64,000 nucleotides of DNA from Pedobacter zeaxanthinifaciens (GTDB lineage Bacteria; Bacteroidota; Bacteroidia; Sphingobacteriales; Sphingobacteriaceae): NCBI RefSeq assembly GCF_003313335.1, contig NZ_QMHP01000002.1, forward strand, positions 62,001 to 126,000, written 5' to 3'. The translations under genes and the position numbers were made by a program. Below are positions 23,713 through 32,449 of this stretch, one piece after another (position 1 is the stretch's first letter; each line of letters begins with the position of its first letter). A model generated the notes under the pieces. That model did no database searches and was not told the origin of the DNA. It saw only the letters and a list, made by a program, of their open reading frames with translations.

Positions 23713-24039
23713 CTAAACCGAAAAACTTTCTCCACAACCGCAAGTACGACTTGCATTAGGGTTAATGAAGTTAAATCCCTTTCCGTTTAAGCCATCAGAA
23801 AAATCAAGCTCTGTGCCGGCTAAGTATAAAAACGACTTCATGTCAAGCGCAATTTTTACGCCCTTATCTTCAAAAAACTGATCGCCAACTTTCTCTTCGT
23901 TGTCAAAATCTAAATTGTAAGATAGGCCAGAGCAACCACCACCTTTTACTGAAACACGTAAAAAGTAATCAGCGCCTAATTGCGAATCGTGCATCAGGTC
24001 ATCTATTTTGCTTTTTGCTTTATCTGTTATGGTAATCAT
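23713..24039 (-). CDS. iscA: A-type iron-sulfur carrier (IscA/HesB family)
   Basis: 108 aa, family length. The three cluster cysteines are present: KGGGCSGLSYNL (about 34-45) and SRTCGCGESFSV at the C-terminus. A-type carriers accept 2Fe-2S units from IscU and deliver them to target proteins. It is last in the order iscS, iscU, iscA. Confidence 0.94.
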   Translation of the reverse strand: MITITDKAKSKIDDLMHDSQLGADYFLRVSVKGGGCSGLSYNLDFDNEEKVGDQFFEDKGVKIALDMKSFLYLAGTELDFSDGLNGKGFNFINPNASRTCGCGESFSV

Positions 24040-24150
24040 AATATTTACGATTTTAGATTTACGATTTTAGACTTTGCATCTGCAATCGTAAGTTTTATTC
24101 ATTAAAGATTTGACAAATCAACAATCGTAATTCGTCAAATCTAAAATCTC
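24040..24150. repeat. Fold-back word repeat between iscU and iscA
   Basis: TTTACGATTTTAGATTTACGATTTTAGA at the left is repeated in inverted orientation by GTAATTCGTC and AAATCTAAAATCTC at the right. A very similar vocabulary occurs in the iscS-iscU gap. It may form a processing or stability hairpin in the isc mRNA. Confidence 0.6.
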
Positions 24151-24564
24151 TTAGTGGTGCGATTTAGGCATTTCTAATGCTTCTAGGCCGTTTTTAACGC
24201 GATAATCGTTAATTGCAGACTTGATAGCATCTTCAGCCAATACCGAGCAGTGAATTTTTACTGGAGGTAAAGCTAATTCTTCTACTAAGTCCATATTATC
24301 GATTGCCAAAGCCTCATCAATAGACTTACCTTTTAACCATTCTGTAGCTAAAGATGAAGAAGCAATAGCTGAACCACAACCAAATGTTTTGAATTTAGCA
24401 TCAGTGATTACGTTGTTGTCATCTACCTCAATCTGTAAACGCATCACGTCACCACACTCTGGCGCACCTACTAAACCTGTACCTACATTTTTAGCATCTT
24501 TATTTAATGTACCAACGTTCCTTGGGTTGGTATAATGATCAATTACTTTATCTGAATATGCCAT
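24151..24564 (-). CDS. iscU: Iron-sulfur cluster scaffold IscU
   Basis: 137 aa. The start (YSDKVIDHYTNPRNVGTL) and the three cluster cysteines are standard: GAPECGDVMRL (with Asp), FKTFGCGSAIASSS, and LPPVKIHCSVLAEDAI. It assembles clusters from sulfur supplied by IscS and iron. Middle gene of the operon, flanked by fold-back spacers of about 110-125 nt. Confidence 0.96.
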   Translation of the reverse strand: MAYSDKVIDHYTNPRNVGTLNKDAKNVGTGLVGAPECGDVMRLQIEVDDNNVITDAKFKTFGCGSAIASSSLATEWLKGKSIDEALAIDNMDLVEELALPPVKIHCSVLAEDAIKSAINDYRVKNGLEALEMPKSHH

Positions 24565-24688
24565 GATATTTTAGATTTTAGATTTACGATTTTAGATTGC
24601 CTGCCATCGTAAATTGTTATGTTTTTAATTTATTTTAATGATTGCCGATTTCAAATCGTAATTCGTAAATCTACAATCGTAACTCTTC
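24565..24688. repeat. Fold-back word repeat between iscS and iscU
   Basis: TTTTAGATTTACGATTTTAGATTG on the left, and AATCGTAATTCGTAAATCTACAATCGTAA inverted on the right, share the word GATTTACGATT with the next spacer downstream. This shared word in successive spacers of one operon suggests a common origin. Confidence 0.6.
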
Positions 24689-25900
24689 CTAGTGTTCTGC
24701 CCACTCAATTTTACTCAAGTCGATACCTTCTTTAAACATTTCCCAAAGTGGAGAAAGGTCTCTCAAATGGTTTACTGCTTTCTTGGTATTTTCAATTGCG
24801 TAGTCAACTTCTTCTTCTGTAGTAAATCTACCTAAACCAAAACGGATCGAAGAGTGTGCCAAATCATCAGAAAGGCCTAATGATTTCAATACGTAAGATG
24901 GTTCTAACGAAGCTGAAGTACAAGCAGATCCGGAAGAAACAGCCATGTCTTTCATTGCCATCATCAAACCTTCTCCCTCAACATATTTGAAAGAAATATT
25001 GGCTACGTGAGGTAAACGATGCTCTCTATTACCATTTACATAACTTTCTTCCAATTCTGTCAATGCATTTTCTAATTTATCACGCAAAGCAGATAAACGT
25101 TTTGCTTCATCTTCCATCTCCAGGCGGCAAAGTTCGCAAGCCTTACCTAAGCCAACAATTCCAGGTACGTTTAATGTTCCAGAGCGCATGCCGCGTTCGT
25201 GGCCACCGCCATCCATTTGAGCAGTTACTTTAACTCTTGGTCCTTTTCTGCGTACATATAAAGCACCTACACCTTTAGGGCCGTACATTTTGTGTGCGCT
25301 AAATGCCATTAAGTCAATGCCGTCAGTATTAACATCCACCGGAATTTTACCAACTGCTTGTGTAGCATCAGTCATGAACAAAGCACCATGTTTGTGTGCA
25401 ATGGCAGAAATTTCTTTAATTGGCTGAATTACACCAATCTCATTATTTCCATACATGATCGCAACCAATATCGTTTCTGGCGTCATTGCTGCTTCAAGTT
25501 CTTGAAGGTCAATTAAACCATCTTCTTTTACATTTAGATAGGTTACTTTAGCACCCAGTTTTTCTAAATGTTTGCAAGTATCTAACACAGCTTTGTGCTC
25601 TGTAGTAGCAGTAATGATGTGATTACCTTTGTCTGCATACATTTCAAAAACACCTTTGATGGCCAAGTTGTCTGCCTCGGTAGCACCAGAAGTAAAGATG
25701 ATTTCTTTCTCTGAACAGCCAATCAATTTCGAAACTTGTTCGCGGGCATAATCCACGCCTTCTTCGGCAACCCAACCAAAAGCATGGTTACGACTAGCCG
25801 CATTACCAAATTTATTGGTGAAATAAGGCATCATCGCTTCAAGCACTCTTGGATCAAGTGGTGTAGTAGCATTGTTATCTAAATAAATAGGAAGTTCCAT
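24689..25900 (-). CDS. iscS: Cysteine desulfurase IscS
   Basis: 403 aa from the ATG at 25900 ([16 protein letters not shown]); a longer frame from 25951 adds residues unlike the family and was rejected. It takes sulfur from cysteine for cluster assembly. PLP lysine in [19 protein letters not shown] (about 200), the sulfur-receiving cysteine in [16 protein letters not shown] (about 325), and the start ATT motif. First gene of iscS-iscU-iscA; no IscR or HscAB genes are adjacent, so this is a minimal isc set. Confidence 0.96.
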   Translation of the reverse strand: MELPIYLDNNATTPLDPRVLEAMMPYFTNKFGNAASRNHAFGWVAEEGVDYAREQVSKLIGCSEKEIIFTSGATEADNLAIKGVFEMYADKGNHIITATTEHKAVLDTCKHLEKLGAKVTYLNVKEDGLIDLQELEAAMTPETILVAIMYGNNEIGVIQPIKEISAIAHKHGALFMTDATQAVGKIPVDVNTDGIDLMAFSAHKMYGPKGVGALYVRRKGPRVKVTAQMDGGGHERGMRSGTLNVPGIVGLGKACELCRLEMEDEAKRLSALRDKLENALTELEESYVNGNREHRLPHVANISFKYVEGEGLMMAMKDMAVSSGSACTSASLEPSYVLKSLGLSDDLAHSSIRFGLGRFTTEEEVDYAIENTKKAVNHLRDLSPLWEMFKEGIDLSKIEWAEH

Positions 25901-25929
25901 TCTTGTATCGTTTTTTAAAAATTTAGCTG

Positions 25930-26005
25930 AACACTTAAAGTAGAAGCTCAAAGCTGCATATTTTGTTGAGCTTTAAGCCATAAGCTTTAAGGCTTCGGCT
26001 TTTAA
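25930..26005. repeat. Word-repeat hairpin in the iscS leader
   Basis: Variants of AAGCTCAAAGCTGC, GAGCTTTAAGCC and AAGCTTTAAGGCTTCGGCTT alternate on both strands and can fold. It lies between the iscS promoter and start codon. Confidence 0.5.
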
Positions 26006-26010
26006 CACTA

Positions 26011-26018
26011 CAAAGATA
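26011..26018 (-). promoter_or_regulatory. -7 promoter element of iscSUA
   Basis: TATCTTTG on the minus strand, a perfect TAnnTTTG, about 110 nt upstream of the iscS ATG, leaving a leader of roughly 100 nt containing the word-repeat hairpin. The -33 element is weak (ATTG). Confidence 0.45.
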
Positions 26019-26186
26019 CAAAAAAACTTTCCTAACAATTATAATTTATACCTATGAACCTATAGATAAAACCTGCATTTTTACATTCTGTTAACGAGAA
26101 CAGTTGTATGGTTGTTGTTTGATGTTTTGCGCTGAGCAACGACTATCACTTCCGACCTCGAACAGCTGACTTTCAGACTAAAGAAC

Positions 26187-26588
26187 ATGAACAAAATAGA
26201 GCACATTGGCATAGCTGTGGCTGATTTGGGCAAGGCCATCTCCCTATACGAACAATTGTTGGGTACGAATTGCTATAAAACGGAAACTGTAGCCAGCGAA
26301 AGCGTTGATACCGCTTTTTTCAAAACCGGTGAAAACAAAATTGAACTGTTATCAAGTACTTCTGAAGATAGTGCTATTGCCAAGTTCATTGCTAAAAAAG
26401 GAGAGGGCATACACCATATTGCTTTTGATGTAGATGATATTTATGCCGAGATGGATAGATTAAGGAAAGAGGGCTTTGTACTGTTGAACGAAACGCCTAA
26501 AAATGGAGCAGATAACAAACTGATTTGTTTTGTGCATCCAAAAAATACACATGGCGTTTTGATAGAACTTTGTCAGGAAATTAAATGA
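26187..26588 (+). CDS. mce: Methylmalonyl-CoA epimerase
   Basis: 133 aa vicinal-oxygen-chelate protein. It interconverts (R)- and (S)-methylmalonyl-CoA in propionyl-CoA metabolism. Metal-ligand histidine in NKIEHIGIAVADLGKAI (about 2-18), the middle IELLSSTSEDS, and GIHHIAFDVDDIYAEMDRL (about 73-91) with the second His; the last ligand Glu is in GVLIELCQEIK. Length is normal. The next gene overlaps by four bases (ATGA), so the two are translated together. Confidence 0.93.
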   Translation: MNKIEHIGIAVADLGKAISLYEQLLGTNCYKTETVASESVDTAFFKTGENKIELLSSTSEDSAIAKFIAKKGEGIHHIAFDVDDIYAEMDRLRKEGFVLLNETPKNGADNKLICFVHPKNTHGVLIELCQEIK

Positions 26589-26872
26589 GCGGAATGTCGT
26601 TGAGTAAAATGGTGGGCAAAGATTTTGAACTGCCAGAAAATATGAGCGAGGAACATTTGCGAGATGTTTTGATCAAAGCTTTTGAGTATTTGGTAGAGGA
26701 TGATTTTCCTAAATTGGTACAAATTCTTTATCGTGCCGATGTAGACCAAGATAAGTTGAAGCAGCTTTTAGAAAGTGCAGAAAATGCCAGTGCCGGCCAG
26801 GTAATTGCCGATGCGTACCTTGCACGACAGAAAGCAAAGCTGGAGATTTGGAACAAATATTCGAAGGCTTAA
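26585..26872 (+). CDS. Hypothetical protein co-translated with methylmalonyl-CoA epimerase
   Basis: 95 aa, all-helical (MSEEHLRDVLIKAFEYLVEDDFPKLVQILYRADVDQDKLKQLL). Its start codon overlaps the mce stop (ATGA), typical of coupled genes. I recall a similar small protein next to mce in other Bacteroidota, but cannot name a family. It may assist or regulate the epimerase step; this is inference. Confidence 0.7.
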   Translation: MSGMSLSKMVGKDFELPENMSEEHLRDVLIKAFEYLVEDDFPKLVQILYRADVDQDKLKQLLESAENASAGQVIADAYLARQKAKLEIWNKYSKA

Positions 26873-26900
26873 CCTCTTGGTGACTTCGTGTTTTTATGTG

Positions 26901-27080
26901 CTAATCGTTAAGTAAATCGCGATTAAATTCATACACATTTCCCTCTTTATAGCTTTCCGAACTGCTGCTTTCTACTTTGCCAGAAATGAAATCGCTTTTA
27001 GAAGCATCTTCTACTTTAATAGTTATTTTTTGATTGCCGATATTGAGTGTGATTAGTTCACCCGCTGTTACTTTTGCCAT
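26901..27080 (-). CDS. Small hypothetical protein
   Basis: 59 aa from the ATG at 27080. Beta-rich opening (AKVTAGELITLNIGNQKITIKVEDASKSDF) followed by a Ser-rich stretch and an acidic tail. Unrecognised. An upstream TTG at 27104 would add eight unlikely residues. Convergent with the mce pair. Confidence 0.55.
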   Translation of the reverse strand: MAKVTAGELITLNIGNQKITIKVEDASKSDFISGKVESSSSESYKEGNVYEFNRDLLND

Positions 27081-27290
27081 ATTTTTTTTTAAGATATAAT
27101 GCAATTTGCGTTCAATTTGTTTTGTGAAAATTACATTCAGCTTATCTCAATTTTCATTTAGTTTTCAAGTATGATGACGCTGGTGGAAAAATTTTTGTGT
27201 TATGCGTTTGTAAGGAAAACCAGCTGATTTGCATTCGTTCACTTGCTTTTAATCCGAAACTTTACAATTTTTAAATAAAATTACATCGCA

Positions 27291-27322
27291 CTTGCTAGTA
27301 TCAAAAATTATCTTGATATTTG
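27291..27322 (+). promoter_or_regulatory. Promoter of rpmE2 with a long leader
   Basis: CTTG (27291-27294), 20-nt spacer, GATATTTG (27315-27322), a near match to the consensus. The predicted transcript begins close to the small hairpin CTCTA/TAGAG (27326-27341) and has a leader of about 95-100 nt before the bL31 ATG, long enough for autoregulatory RNA structure. Confidence 0.5.
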
Positions 27323-27426
27323 CACCTCTAAAATTATAGAGTTAAAGATTTATAGAAGCATCCATCAACATTTTTGCCAGCAAATTGCAACAATGAGGTT
27401 GAGGTTTCAAACAAAAAATAAAGAAA

Positions 27427-27675
27427 ATGAAAAAAGATTTGCATCCATCAAGCTACAGATTTGTTGTATTTAAAGATATGTCTAACGACTATTCTTTCTT
27501 AACTAAATCTTGTGTTGACACGAAAGAAACGATTAAATGGGAAGATGGTAATGAGTACCCTCTTTACAAATTAGAGATTTCTCACACTTCACACCCGTTT
27601 TATACTGGTAAAATGAAGTTAGTAGATACAGCTGGTCGTATCGATAAATTCAAAAACCGTTACGCTAAAAAATAA
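27427..27675 (+). CDS. rpmE2: Ribosomal protein bL31, type B (zinc-free)
   Basis: 82 aa. [19 protein letters not shown] and [21 protein letters not shown] are typical of bL31 type B, and there is no zinc-binding CxxC, so this is the C-minus (zinc-independent) form. It sits in the large subunit near the subunit bridge. In many bacteria the type B copy is induced on zinc limitation by Zur; no Zur site was recognised here. A strong terminator follows. Confidence 0.95.
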   Translation: MKKDLHPSSYRFVVFKDMSNDYSFLTKSCVDTKETIKWEDGNEYPLYKLEISHTSHPFYTGKMKLVDTAGRIDKFKNRYAKK

Positions 27676-27700
27676 TTTTAGCTTAAAACATATTTTTTTC

Positions 27701-27733
27701 AAAGTCCCGGGCTTAAGCTTCGGGACTTTTTTT
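27701..27733 (+). terminator. Terminator of rpmE2
   Basis: AAAGTCCCG / CGGGACTTT, 11-nt loop containing GCTTAAGC, then TTTTATTTTTG. A canonical intrinsic terminator. Its T-tract also carries a TATTTTTG box just before the next gene. Confidence 0.92.
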
Positions 27734-27740
27734 ATTTTTG
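27733..27740 (+). promoter_or_regulatory. TATTTTTG box directly upstream of the GlmU-like gene
   Basis: A perfect TAnnTTTG with six bases to the ATG at 27747. It lies in the T-tract of the upstream terminator and has no matching TTTG at -33 spacing, so its promoter role is uncertain. Confidence 0.3.
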
Positions 27741-27746
27741 TTGCTT

Positions 27747-28916
27747 ATGGCAATCAATCTATTTGATGACAAATCGTGGTTTACACTTAGGCCACTTACT
27801 TTTACCAGACCGGTAGCTGACTTAAGGTTGGGCATTTTAACCATTGCTGAAAAATGGTCGCACCACCTACAAACTGATTTTGGTTTTCATACGCAAGCTT
27901 ACCTGCAAACAAAATTTAAAGCGAAGGATGCCACACTTTTAATTAATGGCTCCGTTTGCCCAGATGAGGAACTGATAGAAGCAGTTACAGCGTTACATGA
28001 AGGACAGGTTTTGCATGCCGCAGATATTGTAATTGCTTACCGCGGAAATGGTATCAACGACTATCATGAAGCTTTGTCCAAGTTGGAAAGAGTGGCATAC
28101 CTTTCTGGGTTTGTGAAAATAGATTATCCAGAGCAGATTTTTGGCTGCAATGATGTGGAACTTAAAAAGGATTTCGCATTGCTTACCAAAAATCGGACGT
28201 CGGCTAAATTAAGCAATACCAATACTATTTTAGGCGATCATATTTTTGTGGAGGAAGGTGCCGTTGCAGAGTGCAGTACTTTTAATACGTTGCAAGGTCC
28301 GGTTTACTTGGGCAAAAATAGTGAGGTTTGGGAAGGCTGCCACATTCGAGGATCCTTTGCGCTTTGCCACGATTCGCAGGTGAAAATGGGGGCTAAAATT
28401 TATGGAAAAACTACCATAGGGCCATTTAGTAGGGTTGGAGGCGAAATTAATAACGCGGTGATTTGGGGCTATTCTTCAAAAGGTCACGAAGGTTATTTGG
28501 GTAATGCCGTAATGGGACAGTGGTGTAACATAGGTGCCGATAGCAATAATTCTAACCTTAAAAATAATTATGCCGAAGTAAGGTTGTGGGATTATGAAAA
28601 AGAGAGCTTTAGGAAAACGGGATTGCAATTTTGTGGGTTAATTTTGGCCGATCATGCTAAATGTGCGATCAACACCATGTTTAACACCGGTACGGTTGTA
28701 GGCGTAAGTGCTAATGTTTTTGGCGCTGGTTTTCCTCGTAACTTTGTACCAGATTTTGCGTGGGGAGGTGCCCACGGATTTGACATCTATACGCTCGATA
28801 AAATGCTACAGACAGCGGCTTTGGTTTACGAACGCCGAAATACCAAGCTTGATGAGGTGGAAAGGGATATCATTGCACATATTTTTGAGACCACTAAACC
28901 ATACAGGCACTTTTAA
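27747..28916 (+). CDS. GlmU-like putative sugar nucleotidyltransferase / acyltransferase
   Basis: 389 aa. The N-terminal part (FTLRPLTFTRPVADLRLGIL) resembles the GlmU-like nucleotidyltransferase group but lacks the usual GxGTRM loop. The C-terminal half is a left-handed beta-helix of hexapeptide repeats (GPVYLGKNSEVWEGCHIRG, GAKIYGKTTIGPFSRVGGEI, GEINNAVIWGYSSKGHEGYL). Bacteroidota annotate these as GlmU family, with unknown substrate. The ATG at 27747 is preferred. It precedes tpiA by 92 nt. Confidence 0.75.
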   Translation: MAINLFDDKSWFTLRPLTFTRPVADLRLGILTIAEKWSHHLQTDFGFHTQAYLQTKFKAKDATLLINGSVCPDEELIEAVTALHEGQVLHAADIVIAYRGNGINDYHEALSKLERVAYLSGFVKIDYPEQIFGCNDVELKKDFALLTKNRTSAKLSNTNTILGDHIFVEEGAVAECSTFNTLQGPVYLGKNSEVWEGCHIRGSFALCHDSQVKMGAKIYGKTTIGPFSRVGGEINNAVIWGYSSKGHEGYLGNAVMGQWCNIGADSNNSNLKNNYAEVRLWDYEKESFRKTGLQFCGLILADHAKCAINTMFNTGTVVGVSANVFGAGFPRNFVPDFAWGGAHGFDIYTLDKMLQTAALVYERRNTKLDEVERDIIAHIFETTKPYRHF

Positions 28917-29008
28917 CGAAGGTTGAAAAAGTTGAAAAGTTTAAAGGTTCTTTTCCAACATTCCAACTTCAAACTTTATAACATTCCAACATAAAACCAA
29001 AATAGAAA
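28917..29008. repeat. Fold-back word repeat upstream of tpiA
   Basis: GTTGAAAAAGTTGAAAAGTTTAAAGG is followed after a short turn by an inverted series (CCAACATTCCAACTTCAAAC, CATTCCAACA). The two halves could pair over most of the spacer. Confidence 0.6.
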
Positions 29009-29770
29009 ATGAGAAAAAAAATAGTTGCAGGAAACTGGAAAATGAACAACGATTACAATGAAGGAGTATCATTGTTTTCGGAAATTGTAAACATGGTGAG
29101 AGATGAGAAAAAAGGCGATCAAATTGCTGTAATCTGTGCGCCATATATTCATTTGAACAGTTTGGCTCAATTGTCGGCTGGCGTTGTTAAGATAGGTGCA
29201 CAAAACTGTCACCAAAATGAAAGCGGTGCCTATACAGGCGAGATTTCTGCAAAGATGATCAAATCCACTGGCTCTGACTACGTTATTATCGGTCACTCGG
29301 AGCGCCGACAATATTTCGCAGAAAGTAATCAGTTATTGGCAGAGAAAACCAAAGCTGCTTTGGCTAATAACTTAACTCCAATTTTTTGTATCGGCGAAAC
29401 TTTGGATGAAAGAAATAACGGTAGCTATTTTAACATCATTGAAACGCAATTGGAAGAAGGTGTTTTTGATTTAAGTGCAGAAGATTTTGGAAAAGTGGTG
29501 CTAGCGTATGAGCCAGTTTGGGCAATTGGTACCGGTTTAACCGCTACGCCAGAGCAAGCGCAGGACATCCATGCTTTTATCCGCTCAAAAATTGAGGCTA
29601 AATATGGCATGAACGTAGCTGATGACACCACCATTTTATATGGCGGAAGTTGCAACGCTAAAAATGCACCGGAGCTTTTTGCTCAAGCGGATATTGATGG
29701 CGGCTTAATTGGTGGTGCATCGTTGAAATCTCGTGATTTTACGGACATCATTAAAGCATTAAATTCTTAA
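29009..29770 (+). CDS. tpiA: Triosephosphate isomerase
   Basis: 253 aa TIM barrel, normal length. Interconverts DHAP and glyceraldehyde-3-phosphate. Lys-containing start (RKKIVAGNWKMNNDYNEG), catalytic His in YVIIGHSERRQYF (about 92-104), catalytic Glu in VLAYEPVWAIGTGLTATPEQ (about 167-186), phosphate loop YGGSCNAKNAPELF and GGLIGGASL. Confidence 0.98.
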   Translation: MRKKIVAGNWKMNNDYNEGVSLFSEIVNMVRDEKKGDQIAVICAPYIHLNSLAQLSAGVVKIGAQNCHQNESGAYTGEISAKMIKSTGSDYVIIGHSERRQYFAESNQLLAEKTKAALANNLTPIFCIGETLDERNNGSYFNIIETQLEEGVFDLSAEDFGKVVLAYEPVWAIGTGLTATPEQAQDIHAFIRSKIEAKYGMNVADDTTILYGGSCNAKNAPELFAQADIDGGLIGGASLKSRDFTDIIKALNS

Positions 29771-29786
29771 AATAATTTTAGTTACG

Positions 29787-29834
29787 TAAGGTATACGGGC
29801 AAATCAATGGCGCTTGTATACCTTATTTTATTTT
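29787..29834 (+). terminator. Terminator between tpiA and prmA
   Basis: TAAGGTATAC (29787-29796) and GTATACCTTA (29816-29825) pair perfectly, followed by a TTTTATTTTT run ending four bases before the prmA ATG. Confidence 0.75.
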
Positions 29835-29838
29835 TAAT

Positions 29839-30681
29839 ATGGACTATCTTAAAGTAAGTTTTGCCTTCGGTGAAATTGAAGAATACCAGAAAGATTTATT
29901 AATTGCCGATTTGGCAGAGATAGATTTTGAAACTTTTGACGACACCGACAATGGTTTTGATGCATTTGTGCAAAAAGACAGTTTTGAAGAAGAGAAACTT
30001 CAAGCTGTTTTGGCACAGCACAATGAACTTGCTACACGCTACGAGGTGGAGGAAATTGTAACCGAAAACTGGAACAAGGAGTGGGAAAGCAACTTTAGTC
30101 CCTTAATTATTAGTGATAATTGCTATGTTAGGGCAACTTTCCACGAAGCACAGCCTCAATATCAATTTGAAATAGTGATTGATCCAAAAATGTCTTTCGG
30201 TACCGGGCATCATCAAACTACTACCATGATGATGCAATATATTTTGGAAACTAATTTTGAAGGTACAGACGTACTTGATATGGGTGCAGGCACCGCAATT
30301 TTAGGAATTTTAGCAGCGAAAAGAGGCGCTAAAAACATCGTAGCAATTGACTATGACGAGGTTTGCTACGAAAGTGCTATAGAAAATGCTAAACTGAACG
30401 AAGTGCACAATCTCGTATCATTGCACGGCAGCAAGGAAGTAATTCCTCAGCAAAAGTTTGATGTGATTTTGGCCAACATCAACAGAAATATTCTACTGGA
30501 TCAAATTGAAAGTTATGCTTCAGTATTAAAAAATGGTGGCTATATTTTCTTCAGCGGGTTTTATGAAACACCAGATTTGGAAATGATTCAATCGCACTGC
30601 GAAAAGTTTGGACTCCAATATCAAAACCATAAAAAAATAGATAATTGGGTAGCCGCTAAATTTATGAAAACAGAAAATTAG
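29839..30681 (+). CDS. prmA: Ribosomal protein L11 methyltransferase
   Basis: 280 aa. Trimethylates ribosomal protein uL11. N-terminal substrate-recognition domain (about 1-90; EEYQKDLLIADLAEIDFETFDD), linker NWNKEWESNFSPLIISDNCYVRA, and SAM-binding Rossmann domain with MSFGTGHHQTT (about 117-127), motif I VLDMGAGTAILGILAAKRGA and VILANINRNILLDQI. Length is normal. It starts right after the tpiA terminator, and mpl follows after a short word-repeat gap. Confidence 0.95.
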   Translation: MDYLKVSFAFGEIEEYQKDLLIADLAEIDFETFDDTDNGFDAFVQKDSFEEEKLQAVLAQHNELATRYEVEEIVTENWNKEWESNFSPLIISDNCYVRATFHEAQPQYQFEIVIDPKMSFGTGHHQTTTMMMQYILETNFEGTDVLDMGAGTAILGILAAKRGAKNIVAIDYDEVCYESAIENAKLNEVHNLVSLHGSKEVIPQQKFDVILANINRNILLDQIESYASVLKNGGYIFFSGFYETPDLEMIQSHCEKFGLQYQNHKKIDNWVAAKFMKTEN

Positions 30682-30711
30682 CTCATTGGCTAATTGGATA
30701 ATTTGCTAATT
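30682..30711. repeat. Iterated word in the prmA-mpl gap
   Basis: GCTCATTGGCTAATTGGATAATTTGCTAATTATGAG contains repeated (G)GCTAATT and ATTGG/ATTTG variants. Similar words occur in inverted orientation at 5115-5150 (CTCATTAGCCAATTATCTCATTA). Confidence 0.45.
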
Positions 30712-32067
30712 ATGAGAGTTCATTTGATTGCCGTAGGCGGCGCAGCAATGCATAATCTAGCCATTGCATTACATCAAAAAGGTTTTAATGTTACTGGTTC
30801 TGATGATGTGATTTACGAACCATCTAAGAGCCGTTTGGCGAAATATGGGCTTTTGCCTGTGGAAATGGGTTGGGATGAGGATAGGATTACCTCGGATATC
30901 GATGTGATTATTTTAGGTATGCATGCTCGTGTAGATAATCCGGAGTTGATTAAGGCGCAAGAGCTAGAGTTAAAAATCTACTCTTATCCAGCGTATATTT
31001 ATGAGCAATCTAAAGAAAAAATCAGGGTAGTAATTGGCGGAAGTCATGGTAAAACCACCATCACATCCATGATTTTGCATGTGCTCAATTATCATCAAAA
31101 GGAGTTTGACTATTTGGTAGGGGCGCAACTTGCTGGCTTTGAAACCATGGTTAAGTTGACAGATACCGCACCGATTATGGTGATTGAAGGCGATGAGTAT
31201 CTAGCTTCTCCAATTGATAGAAGACCTAAGTTCCACCTCTATCAAGCCAATATCGCTGTAATTAGTGGTATTGCCTGGGACCATATCAATGTTTTTCCGA
31301 CTTTTGAAAATTATATAGCGCAGTTTAGTAAATTCATCGATACCATTACTCCAAAAGGCAAATTGATTTATTGCGAATTGGATGAAGACTTGAAAAAAAC
31401 TGTAGCACAATCAACAGCTGATGTGGTTAAAATTCCTTATGGTGTACCCGAACATGAAGTTGTTAATGGCATTACTTATTTATTGCCTCAGCATGTGGCT
31501 TTGAATGTTTTCGGCGACCATAACCTGATGAACCTGAATGCTGCTAAAAATGTATGTGCTCAGTTGGGTATAAACGAAGATGTTTTTAATGCTGCAATTA
31601 GTTCTTTTGCAGGTGCCGCAAAGCGATTAGAGTTGATTAGTGCAAAGGATCAAACCAACGTGTACAAAGATTTTGCTCACTCACCGTCAAAACTGAAAGC
31701 TACTATTAAGGCGGTAAAATCTCAATTCACAGACAGAAAACTAGTGGCTTTTATGGAATTGCATACATTCAGCAGTTTAAATAAGGACTTTTTAAAAGAG
31801 TATAAAGGATGTATGAACGATGCCGATATTGCCATTGTTTATATTGATGCAAAAACCTTTGAACAAAAGAAGATGCAGCCATTGACTGAGCAGGATATTA
31901 AACAGGCTTTTGAAGACGATCGGTTACTGTATTTTGATAATCAGCAAGAGTTGTTGGCCTACCTCACAGGTTTAAATTATCAGCAAACTAATTTATTGAT
32001 GATGAGTTCTGGTACTTACGCAGGACTTGATTTACATCAGTTAGCCAACCAGTTAAAAACAAAATAA
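30712..32067 (+). CDS. mpl: UDP-N-acetylmuramate:L-alanyl-gamma-D-glutamyl-meso-DAP ligase
   Basis: 451 aa from the ATG at 30712. Mur-ligase fold for peptidoglycan recycling, attaching the recovered tripeptide to UDP-MurNAc. N-terminal MRVHLIAVGGAAMHNLAIAL, the P-loop VVIGGSHGKTTITSMILHVL (about 109-128), VIEGDEYLASPIDRRPKF, and the Mur C-terminal domain with KDFAHSPSKLKAT. The H-N-L-A variant of the first motif separates Mpl from MurC. A TTG start at 30694 was rejected. Confidence 0.93.
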   Translation: MRVHLIAVGGAAMHNLAIALHQKGFNVTGSDDVIYEPSKSRLAKYGLLPVEMGWDEDRITSDIDVIILGMHARVDNPELIKAQELELKIYSYPAYIYEQSKEKIRVVIGGSHGKTTITSMILHVLNYHQKEFDYLVGAQLAGFETMVKLTDTAPIMVIEGDEYLASPIDRRPKFHLYQANIAVISGIAWDHINVFPTFENYIAQFSKFIDTITPKGKLIYCELDEDLKKTVAQSTADVVKIPYGVPEHEVVNGITYLLPQHVALNVFGDHNLMNLNAAKNVCAQLGINEDVFNAAISSFAGAAKRLELISAKDQTNVYKDFAHSPSKLKATIKAVKSQFTDRKLVAFMELHTFSSLNKDFLKEYKGCMNDADIAIVYIDAKTFEQKKMQPLTEQDIKQAFEDDRLLYFDNQQELLAYLTGLNYQQTNLLMMSSGTYAGLDLHQLANQLKTK

Positions 32068-32078
32068 AGTAGAGAAAA

Positions 32079-32426
32079 TTGGCCAATCAGAAATTAATCA
32101 TATCCGTAGGGGAGAACATTAAGCAGTTGCGGTTGGCCAAATCGAAAGGACAAACTGAGGTAGCTGGTGCTTTGGGGATTTCCGTTGCGGCACTGTCTAA
32201 AATAGAAAATGGACAGACAGATATCAATATCTCCCGTTTAGCCCAAATTGCCAAATATTTTGATGTCGCTATCAACACCGTTATTTCTAGGCAAGAAACA
32301 TCTTCACTATCTCAGGAGGTAGTTGAGGAAATAGCTGAGTTAAAAAAGCAATTGACTGAACGGGAAGCTGAAGTGATGAAATTGCAGAAAAAAGTAATTG
32401 ATTTATACGATAAATTGGGACTTTAG
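32079..32426 (+). CDS. XRE-family regulator with C-terminal coiled coil
   Basis: 115 aa beginning at TTG; no in-frame ATG precedes the HTH, and AGTAGAGAAAA lies before it. The helix-turn-helix (IKQLRLAKSKGQTEVAGALGISVAALSKIENGQTDINISRLAQIAKYF) occupies about 14-61, followed by a coiled coil (VEEIAELKKQLTEREAEVMKLQKKVIDLYDKLGL). It follows mpl by 11 nt. Targets are unknown; small XRE proteins with coiled coils are common in Bacteroidota. Confidence 0.83.
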   Translation: MANQKLIISVGENIKQLRLAKSKGQTEVAGALGISVAALSKIENGQTDINISRLAQIAKYFDVAINTVISRQETSSLSQEVVEEIAELKKQLTEREAEVMKLQKKVIDLYDKLGL

Positions 32427-32449
32427 CTAGCTTTTTAAAGTGAACGTAG

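Noticed and set aside
25901..25951. 17-residue extension of IscS
   Set aside because: The family begins with the [12 protein letters not shown] segment; the extension is not conserved and lies in the word-repeat leader.
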